Below, piece by piece: positions 1-9,255 of a stretch of 64,000 nucleotides of DNA. The notes under the pieces are model-generated. The model was not told where the DNA came from and made no database searches. It saw only the letters and a list, made by a program, of their open reading frames with translations. Numbering within the stretch: position 1 is the stretch's first letter; every line of letters starts with the position of its first letter. The position numbers and the translations under genes were made by a program. The stretch comes from Alphaproteobacteria bacterium. GTDB lineage: Bacteria; Pseudomonadota; Alphaproteobacteria; Micavibrionales; Micavibrionaceae. The stretch spans positions 1,116,001 through 1,180,000 of the forward strand of contig JANQRF010000002.1 of assembly GCA_028289285.1 (NCBI GenBank). Direction: 5' to 3'.

Positions 1-1
1 A

Positions 2-718
2 GAATCGCTTAAAACGCTGGAACAAAAATACGGTTCCACCCCTGCAGATCAATCCGACACTATCATTGTTCTGGGCGGGGACGGCACCATGCTTGAAACG
101 CTCCATAAAACACATGAACTTAATAGACCGGTCTATGGCATGAATTTAGGCTCGGTTGGGTTTTTAATGAATCCATATAATCCGGACGATCTTGAAAAGC
201 GCCTGGATAAGTCCGGAAAGGTTGATATCTATCCGCTGCGTATGAAAGTAACGGATAAAGATAACAAAAACTATGATGCAATTGCCTTTAATGAAGTTTC
301 CCTGCTGCGCCAGACCCGCCAGGCAGCCAAACTGAAGATCGGCGTGGATAATGTTGAACGTATCCCTGAGCTTATTTGTGATGGTATTTTAGTCTCCACC
401 CCTGCCGGCAGTACAGCTTACAATTTGTCTGCACGTGGGCCAATTTTACCTTTAAGCGCAAATGTATTGGCCCTGACACCGATCAGTGCGTTTCGTCCGC
501 GCCGCTGGCATGGCGCCCTTTTACCGCGCCATGTATCTGTCAAAATAGATGTACTTGAACATGACAAACGCCCGGTCAGCGCGACTGCTGATTTTACTGA
601 AATCCGGGATGTTAAAACTGTTGAAATTCATCAGTCCCGCTCGATTGGAAGCACACTTCTCTTTGACCCCGACCACCATCTTGAAGAGCGAATTTTAAAA
701 GAACAATTTACAAGTTAA
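2..718 (+). CDS. nadK: NAD kinase, 5' end outside the window
   Basis: Phosphorylates NAD to NADP in the cytoplasm. The reading frame is open from base 2, so the start codon and the first N-terminal residues lie upstream of the window. The ATP/polyphosphate-binding GGDGTM motif is encoded at about 74-91, followed by [10 protein letters not shown] and the conserved [16 protein letters not shown] block, which together are diagnostic of the family. The C-terminus is complete. The stop codon overlaps the stop of the convergent purC by 4 bases (TTAA shared). Confidence in the family is high; the true length cannot be seen. Confidence 0.95.
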   Translation, partial: ESLKTLEQKYGSTPADQSDTIIVLGGDGTMLETLHKTHELNRPVYGMNLGSVGFLMNPYNPDDLEKRLDKSGKVDIYPLRMKVTDKDNKNYDAIAFNEVSLLRQTRQAAKLKIGVDNVERIPELICDGILVSTPAGSTAYNLSARGPILPLSANVLALTPISAFRPRRWHGALLPRHVSVKIDVLEHDKRPVSATADFTEIRDVKTVEIHQSRSIGSTLLFDPDHHLEERILKEQFTS

Positions 719-1575
719 GCTTTTCTCGGCTTTTGTGGGCTTTTGGCAACAGCGCGCAGACGACGCTCTTTGGCGAGTTCATTTTCAATTTCCCCAAGCC
801 CGGCCGCAAGCTGTTCATCAATATTACCTCCCTGGATAATTCCATCTGCGGGGATTAACCCAAGACGCTTAGCAATTTCCTGATACCCTTCGACCAGATC
901 GCCCAGGTCATGACGAAAGCGGTCTTTATCCATCTTCTCGCCTGTCTTGGAATCCCAAAGGCGGCAATTATCCGGAGAGACTTCATCAGCCAGAACAATA
1001 TAAAGCTCATCATATTCACCCCAGAGCCGACCATATTCGAGTTTAAAATCAACCAGTGTCAGGCCAATACCTGAAAACAGGCCGGACATATAATCATTCA
1101 CCCGGTATGTCAGCCCGACAATTTCCTCAAGCTCAAACGGATCCGCCCACCCGAATGTCATGATATGATTTTCAGAGACAATCGGATCATTCAGTTCGTC
1201 TTTTTTGTAATAAAATTCAACCAATGGCTGCGGGAAATAGGTCCCTTCTTTCACCCCCAACCGTTCACAGATAGATCCGGCAGCAATATTGCGCACAACA
1301 ACTTCAAGCGGAATAATTTCAACCTGCCGGACCAGTTGCTCACGCATATTCAAAGACCGGATAAAATGGGTCGGAATACCCATCCCTTCCAACTTGGTCA
1401 TAATATGCGATGAAATCCGGTTATTGAGAACGCCCTTGCCGGAAATCACATCCTTTTTCTTGGCGTTAAAAGCAGTAGCATCATCTTTAAAGTACTGAAC
1501 AACCGTCCCTGGCTCAGGTCCTTCATAGATGATTTTCGCTTTGCCCTCATAAAGTTGCTTACGTCTGCCGTTCAT
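715..1575 (-). CDS. purC: Phosphoribosylaminoimidazole-succinocarboxamide synthase
   Basis: SAICAR synthase, which joins CAIR and aspartate with ATP in de novo purine synthesis. The N-terminal [14 protein letters not shown], the central [17 protein letters not shown] and LVDFKLEYG, and the later [12 protein letters not shown] segments are the classic family motifs. The protein has 286 residues; the core ends near residue 250 and is followed by about 35 charged, Arg/Lys/Glu-rich residues not needed for the fold. The ATG is preceded on the minus strand by an AGGA. It is convergent with nadK and divergent from the zeta inhibitor gene, so its promoter lies in the 109-base gap 1576-1684. Confidence 0.96.
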   Translation of the reverse strand: MNGRRKQLYEGKAKIIYEGPEPGTVVQYFKDDATAFNAKKKDVISGKGVLNNRISSHIMTKLEGMGIPTHFIRSLNMREQLVRQVEIIPLEVVVRNIAAGSICERLGVKEGTYFPQPLVEFYYKKDELNDPIVSENHIMTFGWADPFELEEIVGLTYRVNDYMSGLFSGIGLTLVDFKLEYGRLWGEYDELYIVLADEVSPDNCRLWDSKTGEKMDKDRFRHDLGDLVEGYQEIAKRLGLIPADGIIQGGNIDEQLAAGLGEIENELAKERRLRAVAKSPQKPRKA

Positions 1576-1684
1576 TGAAATATCCTGTTCGTTGCACTAT
1601 ATCATTCATATAGCAATGGATTTTAACAAATTCAAATGTTACAACTACTTCATAGCATAATTATGACAGAAAAGGACCTGCTAA

Positions 1685-2017
1685 ATGAGCTCTCTTGACG
1701 ACCGGAAATCAGCTTTTGAAAACAAATTCGCCCATGATCAAGACCTTGCTTTCCGCGTGGAAGCACGGGCATGTAAACTTTTTGGCCTGTGGCTGGCTGG
1801 AGAAATGGGGATAGAAGGCGCCGATGCAGAAAGCTATGCCAAAACCATCGTGGCAGCAAATCTGGATGAGCCCGGATTTGATGATGTGATTCGGGCCGTT
1901 CGTCCGGATATTGACGCAAAAGGTCTGGATATCTCAGATCACATTATTAATAGTCAGCTTGAGAAATATATGGAAGAAGCCAAACTTCAAATCATGCATG
2001 AAGAAGAAGCCGCATAA
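1685..2017 (+). CDS. F1-ATPase inhibitor zeta-type protein (DUF1476)
   Basis: A 110-residue protein matching the alphaproteobacterial DUF1476 family, whose Paracoccus member is the zeta inhibitor of the F1Fo-ATP synthase. Recognisable parts are the N-terminal LDDRKSAFENKFAHDQDLAFRVEARA helix (inhibitory segment in the characterised protein), the FGLWLAGEMG block, and an acidic C-terminus ending EEEAA. An AAGGA lies upstream of the ATG. By family knowledge it would bind the F1 head and limit ATP hydrolysis; whether this copy is inhibitory is an inference. It starts a plus-strand group with bolA and the glutaredoxin. The family is essentially restricted to Alphaproteobacteria, so the gene is useful for lineage. 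Confidence 0.9.
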   Translation: MSSLDDRKSAFENKFAHDQDLAFRVEARACKLFGLWLAGEMGIEGADAESYAKTIVAANLDEPGFDDVIRAVRPDIDAKGLDISDHIINSQLEKYMEEAKLQIMHEEEAA

Positions 2018-2023
2018 GAGACG

Positions 2024-2263
2024 ATGGGAATGGAGGCTGAAACGATCCGTCAAATGATTCTGGAAGGTATTCCAGATGCGCAGGTGCGTATTGAAGACCT
2101 TCGTGGAGATGGCGATCATTATGCTGCTCATATTATTTCCCCAGCTTTTAAAGGACTTAACAGAGTGCAGCAACATCAACTTGTCTATCAGGCGCTACAA
2201 GGCAAAATGGGTGCAGAATTGCATGCCCTTGCCATTCAAACCGCTATACCGGATGACATGTAA
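2024..2263 (+). CDS. BolA family protein
   Basis: A 79-residue BolA/IbaG-like protein. It shows the helix-turn of the family, the FKGLNRVQQHQLVYQAL segment containing the nucleic-acid/iron-partner region, and a C-terminal ALAIQTA strand. Such proteins pair with CGFS monothiol glutaredoxins to carry [2Fe-2S] clusters or to regulate iron homeostasis. The adjacent gene is exactly such a glutaredoxin, which supports that role. The gene lies 6 bases after the zeta-inhibitor stop. Two ATG codons (2024 and 2030) are possible starts. Confidence 0.9.
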   Translation: MGMEAETIRQMILEGIPDAQVRIEDLRGDGDHYAAHIISPAFKGLNRVQQHQLVYQALQGKMGAELHALAIQTAIPDDM

Positions 2264-2331
2264 ATATCATTGAAATACATACTTAAGTATGCATAACTAT
2301 ATTGAATTGTATTTCTAAGTAAGGAGCAGGG

Positions 2332-2667
2332 ATGGAAAATATAATATTCGATCAAATCAGACGCGATATCTCAGAAAACGATGTTGTGCTTTATATGAAA
2401 GGTACGGCCGTGTTCCCACAATGCGGGTTTTCGGCAGCTATTGTACAAATCTTATCTCAACTTGGTGTAGCGTTTAAGGATATTAATGTCTTGGATGATG
2501 CAACAATTCGCCAGGGCATCAAAGATTTTACAAACTGGCCGACCATCCCACAGCTCTATGTGAAGGGCGAATTTATCGGCGGTTGTGATATCATCCGTGA
2601 GATGTATGACAGCGGAGAGTTACAACAGCTTTTAGCCGATAAAGGAATACAGTCTGCCGCTGCTTAA
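2332..2667 (+). CDS. grxD: Monothiol glutaredoxin, Grx4 type
   Basis: A 111-residue monothiol glutaredoxin with the FPQCGFSAAIV active site (CGFS) and the WPTIPQLYVKGEFIGGCDI block that binds glutathione. CGFS glutaredoxins bind a [2Fe-2S] cluster with glutathione and hand it to targets, often in a complex with BolA, encoded immediately upstream. A strong AAGGAG stands 6 bases before the ATG. The 68-base gap after bolA is AT-rich and may hold a separate promoter. The stop codon is one base from the convergent rodA stop. Confidence 0.95.
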   Translation: MENIIFDQIRRDISENDVVLYMKGTAVFPQCGFSAAIVQILSQLGVAFKDINVLDDATIRQGIKDFTNWPTIPQLYVKGEFIGGCDIIREMYDSGELQQLLADKGIQSAAA

Positions 2668-2668
2668 C

Positions 2669-3799
2669 CTACATTCTGGGAAGCTTCGCATCCCGGTGAA
2701 TATTACAGGACTGTATTAAGCCAAAGCTTACTAAAATTGCCAGCATAGATGTACCTCCGTAAGATACGAGCGGCAAAGGTGCTCCCACAACCGGGATAAG
2801 CCCCATAACCATAGCTATATTAATAAAGACATAGAGCGAATAATTAATTGTCAGACCAAAAGCCAAAAGACGGCCAAATGCATGTCTGCACTTTAGGGCA
2901 ATTTGAATACCACAATAGAGAATCAGCCCCGCAACCAAAAGCATAAACAAACCTCCCAAAAGTCCCCATTCCTCAGCCCAGAGCGTAAAAATAAAATCGG
3001 TTTGTTTTTCAGGTAAAAAGTTCAAATGACTTTGTGTTCCATTTAAAAACCCTTTTCCTTCTATACCTCCAGATCCAAGTGCAATCTTAGACTGAATAAT
3101 ATGATATCCAGACCCAAGCGGATCAGATTCTGGGTTAAGAAACGTCAAAACACGCTGCTTTTGATAATCATGCATTAAAAACCACCCGATGGGCGCAGCG
3201 GCAGCAGCTAATCCTCCGGCTATTGCAAAGTATAATATGGGTGCACCCGCAAGAAACACCATCGCTCCCCCGCCCATAACAATCATGAGAGATGTACCTA
3301 GATCAGGCTGAAGCAGGACGAGTGCTACAGGTGCAAGAATTAGTACTGCAGCCGGAACAAGAAACCGGAAAGAAGCCATATCTTCTTTTGTTGCCGCATG
3401 AAAATACTTTGCGAGCGCTATGATAACGGCAATTTTCATGAGCTCAGAAGGTTGCAATTGCATAAAACCTAAATTAATCCAGCGCTGAGCCCCCATACCG
3501 ACCTGCCCCATCACTTCAACAATGATCAGTAAGATAAGCCCTATAAAATAGGCAGGATAAGCCAACCTATACCACCAACGAATATCGACTAATGCCACGA
3601 TAAAAAGGGCAATTAACCCAACACCAAATCGGCTAAGTTGACGTGAAGCCCACGGATCCATATTACCGCCACCCGCTGAGTAAAGAGCGGCGATACCTAT
3701 ACAAGCCATAATAACGGTCAACGCCAAAAACCCCCAATTGACATGGGTGATTTTGTATATAAGGCTCTCTTCGTTTTGTAATTTTATACCTTCACTCAT
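2669..3799 (-). CDS. rodA: Rod-shape SEDS peptidoglycan glycosyltransferase RodA
   Basis: SEDS-family membrane glycosyltransferase that polymerises lipid II during elongation together with PBP2, encoded just upstream. About ten hydrophobic helices are seen, with the family blocks QRWINLGFMQLQPSELMK, LLQPDLGTS, LPEKQTDFIF and PLVSYGGTSM. I place the start at the ATG at 3799 (protein begins MSEGIKLQ), which is preceded by AAAGAG. A GTG five codons upstream is possible but lies inside a triplicated 17-base repeat (3801-3851). It is the last gene of the mreBCD-mrdA-rodA group and ends one base from grxD. Confidence 0.95.
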   Translation of the reverse strand: MSEGIKLQNEESLIYKITHVNWGFLALTVIMACIGIAALYSAGGGNMDPWASRQLSRFGVGLIALFIVALVDIRWWYRLAYPAYFIGLILLIIVEVMGQVGMGAQRWINLGFMQLQPSELMKIAVIIALAKYFHAATKEDMASFRFLVPAAVLILAPVALVLLQPDLGTSLMIVMGGGAMVFLAGAPILYFAIAGGLAAAAAPIGWFLMHDYQKQRVLTFLNPESDPLGSGYHIIQSKIALGSGGIEGKGFLNGTQSHLNFLPEKQTDFIFTLWAEEWGLLGGLFMLLVAGLILYCGIQIALKCRHAFGRLLAFGLTINYSLYVFINIAMVMGLIPVVGAPLPLVSYGGTSMLAILVSFGLIQSCNIHRDAKLPRM

Positions 3800-3800
3800 C

Positions 3801-3851
3801 TCTTTACTGCTCACTTATCTTTACTGCTCACTTATCTTTACTGCTCACTTA
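3801..3851. repeat. Three tandem copies of a 17-bp unit across the mrdA-rodA junction
   Basis: The 17-base unit TCTTTACTGCTCACTTA occurs three times without a mismatch (3801-3817, 3818-3834, 3835-3851). Read on the coding strand, the first copy encodes the last PBP2 residues and its TAA stop; the last copy abuts the ATG of rodA. Removing two copies would leave the PBP2 stop directly next to the AAAGAG-ATG start region of rodA, so the array looks like a recent slippage expansion that lengthened the gap by 34 bases. Seen directly. Confidence 0.95.
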
Positions 3852-5736
3852 AATAGGCATGGTTGACAGGCAAAATAAGTTGACCATCTGCATCAGGACC
3901 TGGTTCTTTAATCGGAGCAGCGCCGGGATTGCGCTCTTGAGTTTGTAATAGCAAATCCTTTGCTATCGGCGCAGCAGCAGATGATCCACCCCCGCCATGT
4001 TCAACAATCACGGCGCATACATATCGTGGGTCATGCACAGGTGCGTATCCGACAAATAAGGCATGATGTCTGAAATGCCACGGTAAATCTTCATTTTTAA
4101 TCCCCATCGCACGCTCTTGCCGCGTGATACGCTTCACTTGCGCCGTTCCGGTTTTACCACCCATAGCAAAGTCTTTATCTTCAATACGTGATCCAAAAGC
4201 CGTGCCTTTTTTATGATTAACAGCTTGATCCATACCTCGCTTCACTAAATTTAGATGCGTAGCTGATAATCCAATTTTAGGCCATTTTACATGTTCTTTT
4301 TGATGTGTTCCTTCATAAGCTGTAATCCAGGGCTTAACAGCATATCCTCCATTCACGAGCCGGCATGTCATCGTAGCAAGTTGCAATGGTGTTGTGAGAA
4401 TGTATCCTTGGCCAATACTGGTGACAATGGTTTCTCCAGGTTGCCAGCTTTGTCCGAATCGCCCGCGTTTCCAGTCTTTATCAGGCATTAATCCTGGCTT
4501 TTCTTCTGAAAGCTCAAACTCTAAACGCTCCCCTAACCCCAGCTCTTTAGCCATTTTAGCAATTTTATCTACACCAAGATCAGTTGCGATTTTATAAAAA
4601 TAAGTATCACAAGATTCTGACATTGCTTTCACAAGATTGACACTTCCATGACCACCCCGTTTCCAGCAATGGAATCTATCCTTGCCGTAATCATAATGTC
4701 CCGGGCAGTCAAAACTTGTATGAGCACTAATAAGGTTTTCTTTCAAGGCTGCAAGCGCTGTTACCATTTTAAAGGTAGACCCAGGAGGATATTGTCCTGC
4801 AATTGACTTATTCGTGAGTGGAAAAGCAGGATTATTTAGTAGCTCTTCCCATTGCTGCGCACCAACCCCACGCGTAAATAGATTAGGATCAAAGCTTGGA
4901 AAAGAATTTAAAGCATAAATAGCACCATCTTTCACATCCATAATGACTGCGGATGCACTTTTCGTCAGGGATAAACGCTGCTGCGTAAAAAGCTGAAGCT
5001 CTGCATCAATCGTTAATGTTATGCGTTTTCCTGAAGTACTTTGCTCTTGTTTTAACGTACGCACTTCCCTGCCAACGACATTGACTTCCATTTCCGCCCT
5101 GCCGGCATTACCGCGCAATTTTCGATCATATACTTTTTCAACACCTGTCTTACCAATGCGAAAACCGGGCAGTGTCAACACCGGATCCTCTCCAACATCA
5201 GCTTCACTAGGGGCAGCAACATAACCAACTATATGAGCCGTTGCCTCTTTAAACGGATAATGCCTGATTTTACCAACATCCGTGCCGATACCCGGCAAAT
5301 CCGTAATATTAACTTCTATTTTCGAAACCTCCTCCCAACTGAGACTGTCTCTTACTTCTAAAGGTAAAAAAGCAGCTGACTTTTTGGCTATTTTTAATAT
5401 CTGCTCAATATTTTCTTTTTCTAAATCAATGATTTTAGAAAGCCTAATCAATGCACCTTCAAGATCATCCGTTTGTTCAGGTACTACAAGAACGCGGTAA
5501 TTTTCATTATTCACAGCGAAAGGCACGCCGAAGCGATCTACGATCTCCCCCCTGAGAGGCGCAACCATTTTGACATTTATACGGTTTTCTTCTGCAAGCG
5601 TCTTATAGCGCGCACCTTGAGCCACCTGAAGCCAAGCAAGGCGAGCGCCTAAAATGCCCAATATCAACCCCTGCCCTGCTCCTATGATAAAAGCACGGCG
5701 TGTAAAGCTCTTACTGCGATCATTGTCCTGATCCAT
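3838..5736 (-). CDS. mrdA: Penicillin-binding protein 2 (elongation transpeptidase)
   Basis: Class B PBP that crosslinks peptidoglycan during side-wall growth with RodA and MreBCD. One N-terminal membrane helix (about residues 14-34, after an RR pair) anchors a periplasmic pedestal and transpeptidase domain. The catalytic motifs are all present: PPGSTFKM (active Ser and Lys), SESCDTYF (SxD/N position) and GGKTGTAQV. Length (632) is normal for PBP2. The last codons and the stop lie within the 17-bp tandem repeat. The next gene upstream is mreD. Confidence 0.95.
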   Translation of the reverse strand: MDQDNDRSKSFTRRAFIIGAGQGLILGILGARLAWLQVAQGARYKTLAEENRINVKMVAPLRGEIVDRFGVPFAVNNENYRVLVVPEQTDDLEGALIRLSKIIDLEKENIEQILKIAKKSAAFLPLEVRDSLSWEEVSKIEVNITDLPGIGTDVGKIRHYPFKEATAHIVGYVAAPSEADVGEDPVLTLPGFRIGKTGVEKVYDRKLRGNAGRAEMEVNVVGREVRTLKQEQSTSGKRITLTIDAELQLFTQQRLSLTKSASAVIMDVKDGAIYALNSFPSFDPNLFTRGVGAQQWEELLNNPAFPLTNKSIAGQYPPGSTFKMVTALAALKENLISAHTSFDCPGHYDYGKDRFHCWKRGGHGSVNLVKAMSESCDTYFYKIATDLGVDKIAKMAKELGLGERLEFELSEEKPGLMPDKDWKRGRFGQSWQPGETIVTSIGQGYILTTPLQLATMTCRLVNGGYAVKPWITAYEGTHQKEHVKWPKIGLSATHLNLVKRGMDQAVNHKKGTAFGSRIEDKDFAMGGKTGTAQVKRITRQERAMGIKNEDLPWHFRHHALFVGYAPVHDPRYVCAVIVEHGGGGSSAAAPIAKDLLLQTQERNPGAAPIKEPGPDADGQLILPVNHAYLSEQ

Positions 5737-5790
5737 GATCTTATGACCATAGCTGAAACCAGGCTGTGAAAAAATATATAAGATAAAAGT

Positions 5791-6309
5791 TTATTCACTT
5801 ATCGGGAGAATTTTGTGTACTCCCAGTAAAATAAGGGCAAAGATCGGAAAAACCAGTATAGAAACAAGTGCTGATAGAACTGGAATATCTGCTGGTAAAA
5901 GAGAAAAATTTAATAAGCTTAAAACACTCCATTTATAAAATACAAAACCCGAAACAACCACGGCAAAGCCAATCCACAGACCTAAAAAAGATTGCCCCAT
6001 CAAAAACAATCTTTGCCGCTGAACAAGCCATTGTAAAAGCACCAGTCCAAAAGCGCTTAAACCCAGGGGAAAGCCAGAGAAGATATCTATCAAAAGTCCG
6101 AGTATAAACACAAAAACGGGAGTTATAAGCGTTGGACGGAAAACAGCCCAATAATAAATCAACATGACAAATAATTCAGGGCGTAAAAAAGAGCCGTAAT
6201 AAAAAGACAGACTGATGACAGAAAAGATAAAAAAGAGAACTGTTATGCTTTGCGCAAAAACAAGGCGCAAAGCTAACCCGTATTTACTATCCAAAATATC
6301 AGAGAGCAT
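5791..6309 (-). CDS. mreD: Rod shape-determining membrane protein MreD
   Basis: A 172-residue, very hydrophobic protein with about five membrane helices, in the standard mreC-mreD-mrdA position. The motif FRPTLITPVFVFILGLLID fits the family. MreD links MreC and the SEDS/PBP2 pair. It starts 5 bases after the mreC stop. Sequence is poorly conserved in this family, so the call rests on topology, length and context. Confidence 0.88.
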   Translation of the reverse strand: MLSDILDSKYGLALRLVFAQSITVLFFIFSVISLSFYYGSFLRPELFVMLIYYWAVFRPTLITPVFVFILGLLIDIFSGFPLGLSAFGLVLLQWLVQRQRLFLMGQSFLGLWIGFAVVVSGFVFYKWSVLSLLNFSLLPADIPVLSALVSILVFPIFALILLGVHKILPISE

Positions 6310-6314
6310 TCACT

Positions 6315-7178
6315 TTATTCGATTTGTCCTGCGCGCAGGTAAGGATCTGTTTTAACGTTCAAAATACGGATGTGAGAAACGCGGTTCATATCTGCGTGAA
6401 GCTTAACGGCATATCTATTGCCTGCTGTTTTTTGAACAACACCGACAGGAAGACCAGGCGCAAAAAGCCCGCCATGACCGGATGTGACAACACGCATACC
6501 ATCTTCAATAAGAGTATCTTGCTGAATATGCTTCAGCATAGGTAAAGAGGTATTATTACCTGATAAAATGGCACGCTGACGGCTTCCTTCAATCATAACA
6601 GGAACACGGGAGTTAAAGTCTGTAAGTAACAAAACACGTGACACATTAGACCCTGTCTCAACAATCCGGCCAATAACGCCCTCCCCTGAGATGACTGGTT
6701 GGTTTTTTTTCACGCCGTCCGTTGTACCTGCACCGGCCAAAACACTTTTGACAAATGCATTTCCTGCATCAGAAAGAATACGCGTAGACACAAATTCAAA
6801 ATGTGGTTCAACTTTTAAATTTAAAAGATCTTTTAAAGACTGGTTTTCAGACTGAAGAATAAGAGCCGTTTGATACCATTCTCTTAGTCTTGCATTTTCT
6901 GCTTGAAGTTTTGCATTCTCTGCGCGTAATTCAGCCATACCGGAAACATTACTAACAAAATCAACACTTGCGTGAAACGGTTTTGTAATTGTCTGAAGAA
7001 GCGGCACAAAGCCATTTATAATACCCGTGCGAAATCCTGATAAACCGTTTGTGTAAAAGCTGGAAAATAAAATTAAAAAGATGCATACAACCAAAAGAGC
7101 AAGAGGCGTGCCCACAACGGCAATCATCTGTTGCGCTGCTATGCCGGAAAAGATCTTGGATTTGGATCGTCTTTTCAC
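6315..7178 (-). CDS. mreC: Rod shape-determining protein MreC
   Basis: Bitopic membrane protein that bridges MreB filaments and PBP2 in the periplasm. It has one N-terminal membrane helix (VVGTPLALLVVCIFLILF), a coiled coil rich in AELRAENAKLQAENARL, and the beta-rich MreC core with GEGVIGRI and the late VTSGHGGLFAPGLPVG motifs. The start I prefer is GTG at 7178, close behind a GAGGGG. A TTG at 7205 would add nine residues and has no clear ribosome binding site. The spacing to mreB is 84 bases. Confidence 0.92.
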   Translation of the reverse strand: MKRRSKSKIFSGIAAQQMIAVVGTPLALLVVCIFLILFSSFYTNGLSGFRTGIINGFVPLLQTITKPFHASVDFVSNVSGMAELRAENAKLQAENARLREWYQTALILQSENQSLKDLLNLKVEPHFEFVSTRILSDAGNAFVKSVLAGAGTTDGVKKNQPVISGEGVIGRIVETGSNVSRVLLLTDFNSRVPVMIEGSRQRAILSGNNTSLPMLKHIQQDTLIEDGMRVVTSGHGGLFAPGLPVGVVQKTAGNRYAVKLHADMNRVSHIRILNVKTDPYLRAGQIE

Positions 7179-7262
7179 ATACCCCTCATACGAAAAAATC
7201 GTCAAAAGAAACTTACTCTTTTGAATTTACAGGAAAAAGTGGAAAGCCTAAAGGAAAAATCT

Positions 7263-8312
<1,050 letters not shown>

Positions 8313-8421
8313 TTATAATTTCAATGTGTTCGCTTGTTAAGCTTTGCTGATCTATAGCAGAGATAAATGCCTCTTGCATTAATAGATTTCAGGTTCTCCA
8401 CGCGAAAAGCAAGCTTTAGCA

Positions 8422-8445
8422 AATAAAAACCCGCCATCCGGCGGG
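8422..8445 (-). terminator. Rho-independent terminator after rpmJ
   Basis: On the minus strand a 6-bp GC stem CCCGCC/GGCGGG (8430-8445) with a 4-base loop is followed by TTTTTATTT. It lies 26 bases past the rpmJ stop and separates rpmJ from mreB, which transcribes in the same direction. Confidence 0.88.
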
Positions 8446-8470
8446 CCTGTTTAATCACCTTTAAATAGTG

Positions 8471-8596
8471 TTAGCCTTGACGTGCTTTGAAACGCTTGTT
8501 TGTTTTATTAATAACATAGACGCGCCCACGGCGACGGATCACGCGGCAATTGCGGTCACGCTTTTTTAATGTTTTCAATGAGTTAGCAACTTTCAT
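8471..8596 (-). CDS. rpmJ: Ribosomal protein bL36
   Basis: A 41-residue basic protein starting [17 protein letters not shown] and containing [14 protein letters not shown]. This is the longer bL36 form found in Alphaproteobacteria; it has only one cysteine and therefore lacks the zinc ribbon of the four-ligand form. It sits alone, away from ribosomal protein operons, with its own downstream terminator. It is a component of the large ribosomal subunit. Confidence 0.95.
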   Translation of the reverse strand: MKVANSLKTLKKRDRNCRVIRRRGRVYVINKTNKRFKARQG

Positions 8597-8680
8597 TGGT
8601 AATAGCCTTGCTCTTCAATCCTTAAAGTCCGCTTTATGTACACGGATTGGACCTTGCCTGTCAAGCAATTACACAGGCCT

Positions 8681-9082
8681 TTATAGCGACAAGATTAATC
8701 CGCCCTTAAATGCAACAACGACGATAATATAAGCAAGATGGGTGAGATTATGCATTTCCTGATCCGCGCCGAGCGCCCACCAGAAAAATGTGTCTTTTGG
8801 CATCCAGCCCATTTTGCGGGTTAAAACACCCTTTATTCTGTCAATCAGACTATGAACGACAAAATCTATGAGTCCTAAAAAAATAAGCGGTGGCGCAAAG
8901 ACAAGCATAACAAGGCTTGTCCCGATACCATGCGTGGCCGTATGTGCAAAAAGAGCTTTATATCCCTCTCTCCCCGGCGCGCTTTTAGTCAATGCCATCC
9001 ATTCTGTTTGTAAAATGAAATCACAGATAAAATGCTTCAAACGAAAGCTTATATAAAGAATGAGTAGAGAGGAAATTGTCAT
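8681..9082 (-). CDS. DUF3307 family membrane protein
   Basis: A 133-residue membrane protein recognised as DUF3307 by the N-terminal KHFICDFILQTEWMA segment, the AHTATHGIGT block and the C-terminal GADQEMHNLTHL histidine motif. Three or four hydrophobic helices are apparent. Its function is not known; the conserved histidines and aspartate suggest a metal or active site in the membrane. It is alone on the minus strand between rpmJ and the divergent EAL protein gene. Confidence 0.8.
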   Translation of the reverse strand: MTISSLLILYISFRLKHFICDFILQTEWMALTKSAPGREGYKALFAHTATHGIGTSLVMLVFAPPLIFLGLIDFVVHSLIDRIKGVLTRKMGWMPKDTFFWWALGADQEMHNLTHLAYIIVVVAFKGGLILSL

Positions 9083-9255
9083 ATAAATATTTATAGATAT
9101 GTTGCTTTTAGAATTATGACGTTAATTCGAAACGCTGCCAAGTCATCTTAAGCTTAGATGATTGATTTTCCACTAAAAGCACCGCAGAATTAACCAAGCG
9201 CTAAATCTTCTCTGATAGACAAGAAGAAGAGCAAGATATCTTTTCAGGACAGCAC

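Noticed and set aside
9143-9166. Near-palindrome CATCTTAAGCTTAGATG before the EAL gene
   Set aside because: The match is imperfect, the arms are only five bases, and there is no positional link to a promoter, so chance is sufficient.
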